A stretch of DNA of 32,646 nt from JADGGV01 sp035715725 (GCA_035715725.1 DASTKT010000202.1:1-32646), one strand, 5' to 3'; shown: positions 20,126 through 28,825, numbered from the stretch's first letter. Made by a program: numbers and translations. The notes: generated from the letters alone by a model not told the origin.

Positions 20126-21457
20126 ATGTACCGGCTCGCCAGCGTCCCCGTCGTCGCCGCGCTCCAGGCCGCCCCGCCCGGGCCGATCAGCGGAGCGGAT
20201 ACGGTCTGGCTCCTCGTTGCCACCGCGCTCGTCCTCCTCATGACGCCCGCCCTCGGCTTCTTCTACGGCGGGCTGGTCCGGTCGAAGAACGTGCTGAACA
20301 CGATGGTGATGAGCTTCGCGTCGCTGGGCGCGGTGGGGCTGGCGTGGGCGCTGCTCGGCTACACGCTCGCCTTCGGCGACGGCGGGGCGGCCGTCGGGGG
20401 ACTCGGCTATTCGCTCCTGCGGGGCGTGGGGCTCGAGCCCGGGCGATGGGGCGCGTTCCCGCACCTGCTCTACGTGGCGTACCAGGGCGCGTTCGCGATC
20501 ATCGCGGCGGCGCTGATCTCGGGCGCCGTGGTGGAGCGGATGCGGTTCGGCCCGTACCTGGCGTTCATCACGGGGTGGAGCCTGCTGGTGTACGCGCCGG
20601 TGGCGCACTGGGTGTGGGGGGGCGGGTGGCTGGCGCGGCTCGGCGCGCTGGACTTCGCGGGCGGCGCCGTGGTGCACATCGACGCCGGGGTCGCGGCCGT
20701 CGCGGCGGCGATGCTCGTGGGGAGCCGGAAGGACTACGGGAGACAGGCCTTCCTGCCGCACAACGTCCCCTACGTCCTGCTCGGCGCCGCGCTCCTCTGG
20801 TTCGGCTGGTTCGGCTTCAACGCGGGAAGCGCGCTGGCCGCGAACGCGACGGCGGCGCTCGCGTTCGTGAACACGCTCCTCGCGCCGGCGGCGACGCTGC
20901 TCGTCTGGCTGCTCCTGGACCTCTTCCGGACGGGCCGCGCCACCGCCGTCGGTGCGGCCACCGGCGCGGTCGTGGGCCTCGTCGCCATCACGCCGGCCGC
21001 CGGGTTCGTCGGGCCGCGGAGCGCGATGCTGCTCGGCGCGCTGGCGGCGTTCCCGAGCTATTACGCGATCCTCTGGCGTCCTCGCACGCGCCTGGACGAC
21101 TCGCTGGACGTCTTCGCCGCGCACGGTCTCGGCGGCCTGGCCGGTGCGCTGCTCACGGGCGTCTTCGCCGAGAGGGCGTGGGGCGCACCGGTGGACGGGC
21201 TGCTCGCCGGGAACGCCGCACTGCTCGCGTACCAGGCGGTGGCCGCGCTCGCGGTGGCGGTCTACAGCGGCGTGGTGACGCTCGTGCTGCTCGCCGCGGT
21301 GCGACGGGTCGCGCCGCTCCGGCGCCCGTCGAGCGAGGAAGGCATCGGCATGGACGTCGTCCAGCACGGCGAGGAGGCGTACACGCGCGGGGAAGGCGCG
21401 GTGCTCGTGATGCAGCGCCCGGCCGCCCGCCCGGCCGCACCGAGGGGGGATCGATGA
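20126..21457 (+). CDS. amt: Ammonium transporter (Amt/AmtB family)
   Basis: An inner-membrane ammonium channel of 443 residues with about 11 transmembrane helices after a short N-terminal segment. Family markers are GFFYGGLVRSKNVLN near residue 45, HWVWGGGWL near 161, the first pore histidine His184 in AVVHIDAG, and the second in LDVFAAHGLGG. The usual block around the first histidine is VHINAG; here Asn is replaced by Asp. The C-terminal tail carries EEGIGMDVVQHGEEAY, the conserved cytoplasmic segment that helps PII block the channel. ATG 20126 follows GGAGG at 3 nt. The stop overlaps the glnK start (ATGA, 21454-21457), so channel and regulator are translationally coupled. Confidence 0.95.
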   Translation: MYRLASVPVVAALQAAPPGPISGADTVWLLVATALVLLMTPALGFFYGGLVRSKNVLNTMVMSFASLGAVGLAWALLGYTLAFGDGGAAVGGLGYSLLRGVGLEPGRWGAFPHLLYVAYQGAFAIIAAALISGAVVERMRFGPYLAFITGWSLLVYAPVAHWVWGGGWLARLGALDFAGGAVVHIDAGVAAVAAAMLVGSRKDYGRQAFLPHNVPYVLLGAALLWFGWFGFNAGSALAANATAALAFVNTLLAPAATLLVWLLLDLFRTGRATAVGAATGAVVGLVAITPAAGFVGPRSAMLLGALAAFPSYYAILWRPRTRLDDSLDVFAAHGLGGLAGALLTGVFAERAWGAPVDGLLAGNAALLAYQAVAALAVAVYSGVVTLVLLAAVRRVAPLRRPSSEEGIGMDVVQHGEEAYTRGEGAVLVMQRPAARPAAPRGDR

Positions 21458-21825
21458 AGCTGATCGTCGCGATCGTCCGGCCCGAGAAGCTGTCCGACGT
21501 CCTGGAGGCGCTCTTCCACGCCGACGTGCGCGGCCTCACCGTCTCCCGTGTCGAGGGGCACGGCGGCGAGTTCGACCTCGTCGAGACCTACCGCGGCACC
21601 ACGGTGAAGATGGAGCTGACGGACAAGGTCCGCCTCGAGATCGGCGTCTCCGAGCCCTTCGTCGAGCCCACGGTCCGCGCCATCCTCGACGCCGCCCACA
21701 CCGGCGACGTCGGCGACGGCAAGATCTTCATCCTCCCCGTCCACAAGGTCTACCGCATCCGCACGGGCGAGGAGGACGAGCTGGCGGTGACGCCGGAGCC
21801 GCGGTCTGGGGAGCTCCACCACTAG
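21454..21825 (+). CDS. glnK: PII-family nitrogen regulator without the uridylylated T-loop tyrosine
   Basis: A 123-residue trimeric PII protein that would sense ATP/ADP and 2-oxoglutarate and close the adjacent Amt channel. The opening MKLIVAIVRPEKLSDVLEAL and the ligand-site blocks AAHTGDVGDGKIFILPV and VYRIRTGEEDELAV are typical. In the T-loop the usual LYRGAEYVVDFLPK is replaced by TYRGTTVKMELTDK. The Tyr that GlnD uridylylates (Tyr51 in E. coli) aligns with Val, while the neighbouring Tyr46 is kept. Covalent control by uridylylation is therefore unlikely. The start overlaps the amt stop by 4 bp. The gene is convergent with the molybdoenzyme operon, 68 bp away. Confidence 0.92.
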   Translation: MKLIVAIVRPEKLSDVLEALFHADVRGLTVSRVEGHGGEFDLVETYRGTTVKMELTDKVRLEIGVSEPFVEPTVRAILDAAHTGDVGDGKIFILPVHKVYRIRTGEEDELAVTPEPRSGELHH

Positions 21826-21893
21826 CGGTCCGCCCCGCCATGCAGCGCTGAAGCATGAAGGAGGCTGGGAGGCGAAGAACCGCGCCCTCCGCC

Positions 21894-23996
21894 TCACCGC
21901 AGCAGCTTGTCCAGCGTGATCGGCAGATCCCGGACGCGGATCCCGGTCGCGTGATACACCGCATTCGCGACCGCGGCGGCGGTGCCGCAGATGCCGAGCT
22001 CGCCGATCCCCTTCGACCCCATCGGATTGACGTACGGGTCCTCCTCCTCGACCCAGCCGACCTCGACCGCGCCGACGTCGGCGTTCGTCGGGACGTGGTA
22101 CTCGGCGAAGTCGTGGTTGACGACGTGCCCGAAGCGGGCGTCGCGCACGCCGTTCTCGTGCAGCGCCATGGAGAGTCCCCAGGCCATCCCCCCGAGGAGC
22201 TGCGAGCCGGCCGTCTTCGGGTTGATGGCGCGGCCGGCGGCGAAGATGCCGAGCAGCCGCGCGACGCGGATCTCGCCCGTGTCCTCGTCGACCCGCACTT
22301 CGACGAACTGCGCGCCGAAGCTGTGCATCGAGAAGCGCTCGGGGTACGGGTTGTCGGCGGCCTTGGAGGCGACCTCGAGCCCCCCGGCGGGCACGACGCC
22401 GCCGAACTCCGAGTCGAGCCGCTCGCGCAGCCGCCGCGCCGCCTCGACGATCGCCGCGCCCCAGTTGTTGATTCCGGTCGAGCCGCCGGCGGTGGTCGCG
22501 TACGGGAGCGCGGTGTCGCCGATCTCGAGCACGACGTCGTCCACCGGGATGCCGAGCGCGTCGGCGGCGATCTGCGTGAGCGTCGTCCAGGTGCCGGTGC
22601 CGATGTCCGCGGCGCCGATCGACACGACGCAGCGTCCGTCCGCGCCGGCCCGGATCCTGGCGGTCGAGTCGGGGCTGCGGTGCACGGGGTAGGTCGAGGC
22701 GGCGACGCCGGTGCCGACGAGCCAGCGGCCCGCGCGCCGGGCGCGCGGCGTCGGGTCGCGCCGCTCCCAGCCGAAGCGGCGCGCGCCCTCGCGGAGGCAG
22801 GCCACCAGGTTGCGGCTCGAGAACGGCTGCCCGCTCTCGGGATCGCGCTCCGGCTCGTTGCGGATCCGCAGCTCGATCGGGTCCACCCCGCAGGCGACGG
22901 CGAGCTCGTCCATCGCCGACTCGAGCCCGAACATGCCGGGCGTCACGCCCGGCGCCCGCATGATCGTCGGCGGCGGCACGTCCAGCCGCGCCAGCCGGTG
23001 CGTGGTCCGGCGCTGCGGCGCCGCGTACATGATCCGGCTCGGCGCCGCGGTCTGCTCGGTGAACTCGACGATCCGCGCCGTCTCCTCGACCACGTCGTGC
23101 GCGATCGCGGTGAGCCTTCCGTCCGCGTCGGCGCCGAGCCGGAGGCGCTGGATGGTCGGCGTGCGGAAGCCGACGGCCCAGAACATCTGCTGGCGCGTGA
23201 GCGCGAGCTTGACCGGGCGCCCGCCGGTCAGCCGCGCGGCCATGGCGGCCAGGATCGCGTCCGCATGCGTGTACGCCTTCGACCCGAAGCCGCCGCCGAC
23301 GTGCGGCGAGATCACGCGCACGCGGTCCGGGTCGAGCCCGAACGTCGAGGCGAGCGTCTGCCGCAGCCGGTGCACCCCCTGCGACGCAGCGTAGACCGTG
23401 AGCCCCTCGTCGCGCCAGATCGCCACCGTCGAGTGCGGCTCCATCGGGTTGTTGAACTCGGCGGGCGTGGTGTATGTCGCGTCGATCGTGACGGCCGCCG
23501 CGGCCAGCGCGGCGTCGACGTCGCCGATGATGCTGTCGGTCGCGTAGCCGGCGTTCGCATGCTCCGGCGCGTACAGGTCGTCGCGGTCCGCTCGCAGCTC
23601 GACATCGTGCGGCCGCTCCTCGTACTCCAGCCGCACCAGGCGCGCGGCATGCCGGGCGATCTCCGGCGTCTCCGCGATGACGCCGCCGACGAACTGGCCA
23701 CGGTAGGCGACATCGTCGCCTTGCAGGATCACGAGCTCCGCCTCTTCCGTCGAAGCCAGCTTCGGCGCGTTCTCGGACGTCAGCACGGCCAGCACGCCCG
23801 GCTCGGCGGCCGCGGCGGACGCATCGATCCGGGTGACGCGACCGACCGCGATCGCGGCCTCGAGCGGGTACACGTAGGCCGGCCGATGAACCCGCTGCTC
23901 GAAGGCGTACCGGGCGGTGCCCGTGACCTTCGCCGGGCCGTCGAGGCGGTCGAGCGGCGCGCCGATCGCGCGGCCCGTGATGCTCGGAGCGCTCAT
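21894..23996 (-). CDS. paoC: Xanthine dehydrogenase/aldehyde oxidase-family molybdopterin-binding subunit (PaoC-like, copy 1)
   Basis: A 700-residue catalytic subunit that would hydroxylate an aldehyde or N-heterocycle at a molybdenum cofactor. The N-terminal hammerhead domain opens GAPLDRLDGPAKVTGTARYAF. Mo-cofactor loops include VGGGFGSKAYTHADA, MRAPGVTPGMFGLES, ADIGTGTWTTLTQIAADALG and the catalytic Glu in GSKGIGELGICGTAAAVANAV near the C-terminus. ATG 23996 has GAGGAGGAGGG upstream. A longer frame begins at ATG 24098, overlapping the previous stop (ATGA), but its extra 34 residues look non-conserved. It is the last gene of the operon and a close paralogue of the gene before it, so both copies presumably share the PaoA and PaoB subunits. 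Confidence 0.9.
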   Translation of the reverse strand: MSAPSITGRAIGAPLDRLDGPAKVTGTARYAFEQRVHRPAYVYPLEAAIAVGRVTRIDASAAAAEPGVLAVLTSENAPKLASTEEAELVILQGDDVAYRGQFVGGVIAETPEIARHAARLVRLEYEERPHDVELRADRDDLYAPEHANAGYATDSIIGDVDAALAAAAVTIDATYTTPAEFNNPMEPHSTVAIWRDEGLTVYAASQGVHRLRQTLASTFGLDPDRVRVISPHVGGGFGSKAYTHADAILAAMAARLTGGRPVKLALTRQQMFWAVGFRTPTIQRLRLGADADGRLTAIAHDVVEETARIVEFTEQTAAPSRIMYAAPQRRTTHRLARLDVPPPTIMRAPGVTPGMFGLESAMDELAVACGVDPIELRIRNEPERDPESGQPFSSRNLVACLREGARRFGWERRDPTPRARRAGRWLVGTGVAASTYPVHRSPDSTARIRAGADGRCVVSIGAADIGTGTWTTLTQIAADALGIPVDDVVLEIGDTALPYATTAGGSTGINNWGAAIVEAARRLRERLDSEFGGVVPAGGLEVASKAADNPYPERFSMHSFGAQFVEVRVDEDTGEIRVARLLGIFAAGRAINPKTAGSQLLGGMAWGLSMALHENGVRDARFGHVVNHDFAEYHVPTNADVGAVEVGWVEEEDPYVNPMGSKGIGELGICGTAAAVANAVYHATGIRVRDLPITLDKLLR

Positions 23997-24094
23997 CCCT
24001 CCTCCTCTGCGAGAATCCCGCGGCGTGCGGACGACGACGGCACGCGCGAGCCGAACCGTGAATCCCTGGCCTTGCGAGCTTGCCACGGGCCGAC

Positions 24095-26227
24095 TCATGC
24101 CAGGAGCTTGTCGAGCGTGATCGGCAGGTCCCGGACGCGGACCCCGGTCGCGTGGTGGACCGCGTTCGCGATCGCCGCGGCCGTGCCGACGATGCCGATC
24201 TCGCCCAGGCCCTTCGAGCCCATCGGGTTGATGTAGCGATCATCCTCCTCGATCCAGTCCACTTCGACGGAGCCGACGTCGGCGTTCGTGGCGATGTGGT
24301 ATTCGGCGAAATCGTGGTTGACCACGTGCCCGAACCGGGGATCGCGCACGCCGGCCTCGTGGAGCGCCATCGACAGCCCCATGGTCATGCCGCCGAGGAG
24401 CTGCGAGCGGGCCGTCTTCGCGTTGATGATGCGGCCCACGTCGAAGATGCCGAGGAGGCGCGGGACCCGGATCTCGCCCGTGTCCTCGTGCACGCGGACC
24501 TCGGCGAACTGCGCGCCGAAGCTGTGCATCGAGTACAGCCCGACATAGGGGTTGTCGGGCAGCTCCGCGGTGACCTCCAGCCCTTCGGCCGGCACGACTC
24601 CGCCATGCTCGGCCGCCAGCCGCGCGCGCAGTTGCCGGGCCGCCTCGACGATCGTCGTGCCCCAGCAGGTGATCCCCGACGAGAAGCCGGCGCTCGAGGC
24701 GCGCGGCAGCGCGGTGTCCCCGATCTGCAGCTCCACATTCTCGACCGGGACCTCGAGCGCATCGGCGGCGATCTGCGTGAGCGTCGTCCAGGTGCCGGTG
24801 CCGATGTCCGCGGCGGCGATCAGCACCGCGTAGCGCCCGTCGGGACGGACGCGGATCGTCGCCGCGTTCCCGGGGAGGCGAGGCGAAGGGTAGGTCGCGG
24901 CGGCGACGCCGGTCCCGACGAGCCACCCGGCCTCGCGCCGGGCGCGGGGCGTCGGATCGCGGCGCTCCCAGCCGAAGCGGCGCGCCCCCGCGCGCAGGCA
25001 GGCCACCAGGTTGCGGCTGGAGAACGGCTGCCCGGTCTCGGGATCGGCCTGCGGCTCGTTGCGGATCCGCAGCTCGATCGGGTCCAGGCCGCAGGCGATC
25101 GCCATCTCGTCGATCGCGGACTCGACCGCGAACATGCCCTGGCTCTCGCCCGGCGCCCGCATGATCGTCGGCACCGGGACGTCCAGGGCGGCCAACCGGT
25201 GTGTGGTGCGCCGGTTGGGCGCGGCGTACATCGTTCGAGAGCATCCCGCGACCTGCTCCGCATACTGCTTGACCCTCGCCGTCTGCTCGACCACGTCGTG
25301 CGCCATCGCGGTGAGCCGGCCTTCGGTCCCGGCGCCGAACTGGATGCGCTGGATCGTGGGGGTCCGATACCCGACCACGGAGAACATCTGCTGACGGGTG
25401 AGGGAGAGCTTGACCGGGCGGCCCCCTGCGGCCTTGGAGGCCAGCGCGGCCAGGATCGCGTACGAGTGCGGATAGACCTTCGAGCCGAACCCCCCGCCGA
25501 CGTGCAGGGAGACCACGCGCACGCGCCCCGGGTCCAGGTCGAGCACGCCGGCTACGAGGTCTCGGCTCAACGTCACGCCCTGCGTCGAGCAGTAGAGGGT
25601 GAGCCCGGCGTGGGTCCAGATGGCGACGGCCGTGTGCGGCTCCATCGGGTTGTGGTGATACGTCTGCGTGGTGTAGGTCGCGTCCAGCCGGACGGCTGCC
25701 GTGGCGAGCGCGGCGTCGACATCCCCCTGCGCCGTGTCGGCCGGCGAGCCGTCCATCAAGTCGCCGTCGGCCTGACCGAAATTCGCCGCGTGCACGGGCT
25801 TACGGAGATCGCCGCGGTCGGCCCGCAGCTCGGCGTCATGCGCGCGCTCCTCGTACTCGACCCGGACCAGCCTCGCCGCGTAACGCGCGATCTCCGACGT
25901 CTCCGCGACCACGACGCCGATGAACTGGCCCCGGAACGCGACCACGTCGGATTGGAGGACCGCCAGCTCCGCGTCGGCGCCCGAAGCCAGCCGCGGGGCG
26001 TTCAGGTGGGTGACCACGGCCAGGACCCCCGGCTCGGCGATCGCGGCCGACGAATCGATCGCGGTGATGCGCCCGGTCGCGATCGTGGCCTGGAGCGGGT
26101 ACAGGTAGGCGGGTCGATGGACGCGCTGTTCGAACGCATACCGTGCGGTGCCCGTGACCTTCGCCCGGCCGTCGAGGCGGTCGAGCGGGGCGCCGATCGC
26201 GCGGCCCGTGACGGCCGGCGCGCTCAC
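24095..26227 (-). CDS. paoC: Xanthine dehydrogenase/aldehyde oxidase-family molybdopterin-binding subunit (PaoC-like, copy 2)
   Basis: A 710-residue paralogue of the downstream subunit with the same order of blocks. Present are GAPLDRLDGRAKVTGTARYAF, HVGGGFGSKVYPHSYA, MRAPGESQGMFAVESAIDEM, ADIGTGTWTTLTQ and the catalytic-Glu motif GSKGLGEIGIVGTAAAIANAV. It differs mainly in a longer loop after the hammerhead domain (ANFGQADGDLMDGSPADTAQ) and in residues around the substrate channel, such as TYTTQTYHHNPMEPH. The GTG start overlaps the PaoB-like gene's stop by 4 bp (GTGA), so it is the copy directly coupled to the FAD subunit. The first half of the frame upstream of 26227 is shadow. Confidence 0.9.
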   Translation of the reverse strand: MSAPAVTGRAIGAPLDRLDGRAKVTGTARYAFEQRVHRPAYLYPLQATIATGRITAIDSSAAIAEPGVLAVVTHLNAPRLASGADAELAVLQSDVVAFRGQFIGVVVAETSEIARYAARLVRVEYEERAHDAELRADRGDLRKPVHAANFGQADGDLMDGSPADTAQGDVDAALATAAVRLDATYTTQTYHHNPMEPHTAVAIWTHAGLTLYCSTQGVTLSRDLVAGVLDLDPGRVRVVSLHVGGGFGSKVYPHSYAILAALASKAAGGRPVKLSLTRQQMFSVVGYRTPTIQRIQFGAGTEGRLTAMAHDVVEQTARVKQYAEQVAGCSRTMYAAPNRRTTHRLAALDVPVPTIMRAPGESQGMFAVESAIDEMAIACGLDPIELRIRNEPQADPETGQPFSSRNLVACLRAGARRFGWERRDPTPRARREAGWLVGTGVAAATYPSPRLPGNAATIRVRPDGRYAVLIAAADIGTGTWTTLTQIAADALEVPVENVELQIGDTALPRASSAGFSSGITCWGTTIVEAARQLRARLAAEHGGVVPAEGLEVTAELPDNPYVGLYSMHSFGAQFAEVRVHEDTGEIRVPRLLGIFDVGRIINAKTARSQLLGGMTMGLSMALHEAGVRDPRFGHVVNHDFAEYHIATNADVGSVEVDWIEEDDRYINPMGSKGLGEIGIVGTAAAIANAVHHATGVRVRDLPITLDKLLA

Positions 26228-27213
26228 CGCGTCTCCCCGGCGAGATCGCGCAGCGTGCGCACGATGGTGTTGCGCGCGAGAGGGATCTTGAATGCGTTCC
26301 CCGGCCGCGGCCGCGCGTCGGCGAGCTCGGCCTCCGCGGCGGCGCGAAAGCTCTCCGCGCTCGCGGGCGTACCCCGCAGCATCTCCTCGGCCTTCGTCGC
26401 CCGCCATGGCTTGGGCGCCACGCCGCCCAGCGCGATGCGCACGTCGCGCACGACGCCGTCGGCCACGTCGAGCGCCGCCGCCACCGAGACCAGCGCGAAC
26501 GCGTACGACGCCCGGTCGCGCACCTTGCGGTAGCGCGAGTGGGCCGCGAGCGCCAGCGGCGGCAGGTCCACGGCCGTGATCAGCTCCCCGTGCCGGAGGA
26601 TGGTGTCGCGCTGCGGCTCGTCTCCGGGCAGCCGGTGCAGCTCCGTCACCGGGATCGCGCGTTCGCCCTCCGGCCCCTGCGTGCGGACGACCGCGTCGAG
26701 CGCGGCCAGGGCGACGGCCATGTCCGACGGGTGCGTCGCAATGCACGCGTCCGACGTGCCGAGGATCGCGAGCTCGCGGTTGTACCCCTCACGTGCCGAG
26801 CACCCCGACCCGGGCTCGCGCTTGTTGCACGGCGTCGTGATGTCCTGGAAGTAGACGCAGCGGGTGCGCTGCAGCAGGTTCCCGCCGGTCGTGGCGAGGT
26901 TGCGCAACTGGCCCGAGGCGCCCGCCAGCACCGCCTCCGCCAGCACGGGATAGCGCTGGCGGACCCTGCGGTCGGCCGCGAGGTCGCTGTTCCGCACGCC
27001 CGCGCCGATGCGCAGTCCCCCGTCCGCGAGCGCCTCGATTCGGTCGTAGGGGAGGCGACTCACGTCGACGAGCAGGTCCGGCGTGGCGACGCCCAGCTTC
27101 ATGAGGTCGATCAGGTTCGTTCCGCCGCCGAGAAAGACGGCGTTCGGAGCCTCGGCCAGCAGGGCGATGGCGCCGACGGCGTCGCTCGCGCGCTCGTATC
27201 GGAAAGGGTTCAT
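26224..27213 (-). CDS. paoB: FAD-binding subunit of PaoABC-like molybdenum hydroxylase, with extra Fe-S cysteines
   Basis: A 329-residue electron-transfer subunit. The FAD loop VFLGGGTNLIDLMKLGV and the second FAD block AGASGQLRNLATTGGNLLQRTRC are typical of the xanthine dehydrogenase medium subunit. A Cys-rich insertion follows (Cys in TRCVYF, TTPCNKREPGSGCSARE and TSDACIA). This is the mark of E. coli PaoB, where four cysteines hold an additional [4Fe-4S] cluster. The ATG at 27213 overlaps the stop of the 2Fe-2S gene (ATGA), and its stop overlaps the next gene. Electrons would pass from molybdenum through the Fe-S clusters to FAD and then to an acceptor. Confidence 0.92.
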   Translation of the reverse strand: MNPFRYERASDAVGAIALLAEAPNAVFLGGGTNLIDLMKLGVATPDLLVDVSRLPYDRIEALADGGLRIGAGVRNSDLAADRRVRQRYPVLAEAVLAGASGQLRNLATTGGNLLQRTRCVYFQDITTPCNKREPGSGCSAREGYNRELAILGTSDACIATHPSDMAVALAALDAVVRTQGPEGERAIPVTELHRLPGDEPQRDTILRHGELITAVDLPPLALAAHSRYRKVRDRASYAFALVSVAAALDVADGVVRDVRIALGGVAPKPWRATKAEEMLRGTPASAESFRAAAEAELADARPRPGNAFKIPLARNTIVRTLRDLAGETR

Positions 27214-27719
27214 CGGCGCGCGACCTCCGCGATGGCCGGGACGATGTTCGCGTACGCGGCGCAGCGGCAGAGATTGCCGCTCATGCGCTCCCGGATCTCG
27301 TCGTCGGTGAGCTCGATCGAGTCGGCCGCGAGGTCGGGCGTCACCACGCTCGGCCAGCCGGCCTCGACCTCGCGCAGCATCCCGACCGCCGAGCAGAGCT
27401 GTCCGGGCGTGCAGTACCCGCACTGGAACCCGTCGTGGGTGATGAACGAGCGCTGGAGCGGGTGCAGCGCCTCGCCGTCGGCCAGCCCCTCGATCGTGAC
27501 GATCTCGGCGTCCTGGTGCGCGACGGCGAGCATGAGGCAGCTGTTCGCGCGCCGGCCGTCCAGCAGGACCGTGCACGCGCCGCACTGTCCATGGTCGCAG
27601 CCCTTCTTCGTGCCGGTCAGGCCGAGGCGCTCGCGCAGCGCGTCGAGCACGGTGGTTCGGGTGTCGACGGTGAGCGGGTACGACCGCCCGTTCACCCGGA
27701 GCGTGATCTCGGCGTACAT
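27210..27719 (-). CDS. paoA: 2Fe-2S subunit of PaoABC-like molybdenum hydroxylase
   Basis: A 169-residue subunit with two [2Fe-2S] clusters. The plant-ferredoxin-like cluster is bound by KKGCDHGQCGACTVLLDG and SCLMLA. The second, C-terminal cluster is bound by QCGYCTPGQ and SGNLCRCAAY. E. coli PaoA has a Tat signal and the enzyme is periplasmic. Here ATG 27719, with AGGA 5 nt upstream, gives a protein starting MYAEITLRVNG directly in the ferredoxin domain with no signal, so the complex is predicted to be cytoplasmic. The frame continues upstream to 28043, but that extension has no twin-arginine leader. First gene of the operon. Confidence 0.93.
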   Translation of the reverse strand: MYAEITLRVNGRSYPLTVDTRTTVLDALRERLGLTGTKKGCDHGQCGACTVLLDGRRANSCLMLAVAHQDAEIVTIEGLADGEALHPLQRSFITHDGFQCGYCTPGQLCSAVGMLREVEAGWPSVVTPDLAADSIELTDDEIRERMSGNLCRCAAYANIVPAIAEVARR

Positions 27720-28059
27720 GTCTTCCTGTCCTCCCGATCCGCGGTGATCGCCGCCGACGGGCCCGTACGAACGCCACATCGTCCCACGACCGACGAACCC
27801 ACCTGGGTGCGGGCCCCGCGCCGGAGGCTGCCCGGCTTCGCGCAGAATTTCAGCCACGGCGGCGCCCATGCGGTCGCCACAAACGACGCCGCGAGAGCAG
27901 CTGGGCTCAGGGTCGATGGGAGGAGGGGTGCCGGCGCGGGTGGAGCCGCTGCGCGTCCGAGCACGCCGGAAGGGGCCGGCACCGAAGGTGCACACGACCG
28001 GGAGCGGCTCGCGCGCGCCGGGCGTGCGACCGACTCCATTCACGGAAAGGAATCCATCG
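27720..28059. other. Divergent intergenic region between the molybdoenzyme operon and a lipoprotein gene
   Basis: No gene supported, although frames stay open on both strands. It must contain the promoters for paoA (minus) and the lipoprotein (plus). I see no near-consensus -35/-10 pairs and no clear operator or riboswitch. Confidence 0.4.
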
Positions 28060-28443
28060 ATGCGGTGGGCTGGATTCGTGGCTCTCGCAGCGCTGCTCGC
28101 GGCGTGCTCCCGCTCGGCGGCTCCTCAGCGCGCCTGCACGCTCATCGGCTGCGAGAGCGGCTTGGCGGTCCGGCTCGACGCGCCGCCGGCCGGCGCGTAC
28201 CGCGTCGAGGCCACGGGGCCGGGCGCGCCGTCGCCGCGCGTGCAGGAGTGCGACGCCGCGACGCGCTGCGGCGGGCACATCTACTTCCGCGACTTCACGC
28301 CCGATGTCGCGACGATTCGCATCGTCGCCGGCGCCGACACCGTCACCCGGACCGTGCGCCCGAGCTATAAGACGCTACAGCCCAACGGCCCGGACTGCCC
28401 ACCCACCTGCCGGAGGGCCGAGGTGCGGATCGGCGGGGGATGA
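28060..28443 (+). CDS. Small predicted lipoprotein of unknown function (127 aa)
   Basis: I do not recognise the family. ATG 28060 has GGAAAGGA 8 nt upstream. The N-terminus MRWAGFVALAALLAACSRS is a lipoprotein signal with the lipobox Leu-Ala-Ala-Cys. The mature part of about 110 residues contains six more Cys (in ACTLIGCES, VQECDAATRCGG and PDCPPTCRRA), which suggests disulfides in an exported beta-rich domain. A segment PAGAYRVEATG is typical of a beta-sandwich strand. The gene is monocistronic, divergent from paoA and convergent with the DUF6510 gene. Confidence 0.75.
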   Translation: MRWAGFVALAALLAACSRSAAPQRACTLIGCESGLAVRLDAPPAGAYRVEATGPGAPSPRVQECDAATRCGGHIYFRDFTPDVATIRIVAGADTVTRTVRPSYKTLQPNGPDCPPTCRRAEVRIGGG

Positions 28444-28445
28444 CA

Positions 28446-28475
28446 GTCGGGGTCCTCGCGACCGATCCCCCCGAC
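28446..28475. terminator. Hairpin between convergent lipoprotein and DUF6510 genes
   Basis: GTCGGGG (28446-28452) pairs with CCCCGAC (28469-28475). Inside it GGTC/GACC offers a competing stem. It starts 2 nt after the lipoprotein stop and ends 14 nt before the DUF6510 stop. No U-tract on either strand, so termination is only plausible. Confidence 0.3.
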
Positions 28476-28489
28476 CGGCACGGGCTCGG

Positions 28490-28825
28490 CTACGCGGCCG
28501 GCAGCGCCGTCGCGCCGACCATGACGACGAGCCTCGCACCCCGCGCGTCGAGCCACAGTCGCGTCCGCGTACGCGCCACGCGCAGGATGACGGCGTCGCA
28601 GGTGGGACAGCGCATCACCGTACCCATGCCGTGGGCGTAGACGGGGAGCGCACCCATCTCCCAGATGGCTCCGCAGTTGGCGCACGTCGCGCACGCCGTC
28701 GTGATGTCCGGGACGAAGACCTCGCTCAGAATCCCCGCGGCCGCGTTCCCATCGAGCCGCAGCGCCTCGCCACTGTCCTCGTCGATCGATTGCGGCTCGG
28801 ACGCCCGCCTGTCGTTACCGTTCAT
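28490..28825 (-). CDS. DUF6510 family zinc-ribbon protein
   Basis: A 111-residue protein with the DUF6510 pattern as I recall it. LRLDGNAAAGILSEVFVPDITTA is followed by a first Cys knuckle CATCANCGA, the linker YAHGMGTVMRC and a second knuckle RCPTCDA, and ends with RLWLDARGARLVVM. Two CxxC pairs should bind one zinc (or an iron). The function of the family is unknown. ATG 28825 with GGGAGG upstream is used; the frame is open to 28849. It is the third gene of a minus-strand cassette, 40 bp after the FAD/NAD reductase. This suggests a structural or assembly role for the molybdoenzyme pair. Confidence 0.82.
   Translation of the reverse strand: MNGNDRRASEPQSIDEDSGEALRLDGNAAAGILSEVFVPDITTACATCANCGAIWEMGALPVYAHGMGTVMRCPTCDAVILRVARTRTRLWLDARGARLVVMVGATALPAA

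Noticed and set aside
23997..24098. ATG at 24098 overlapping the previous stop as start of paoC copy 1
   Set aside because: The added 34 residues have no homology to the paralogue, and ATG 23996 has a much stronger Shine-Dalgarno; kept only as an alternative.
24080..26533. Long plus-strand frame opposite the molybdopterin subunit genes
   Set aside because: Repetitive Arg/Asp/His translation without motifs, antisense to two clearly recognised paralogues.
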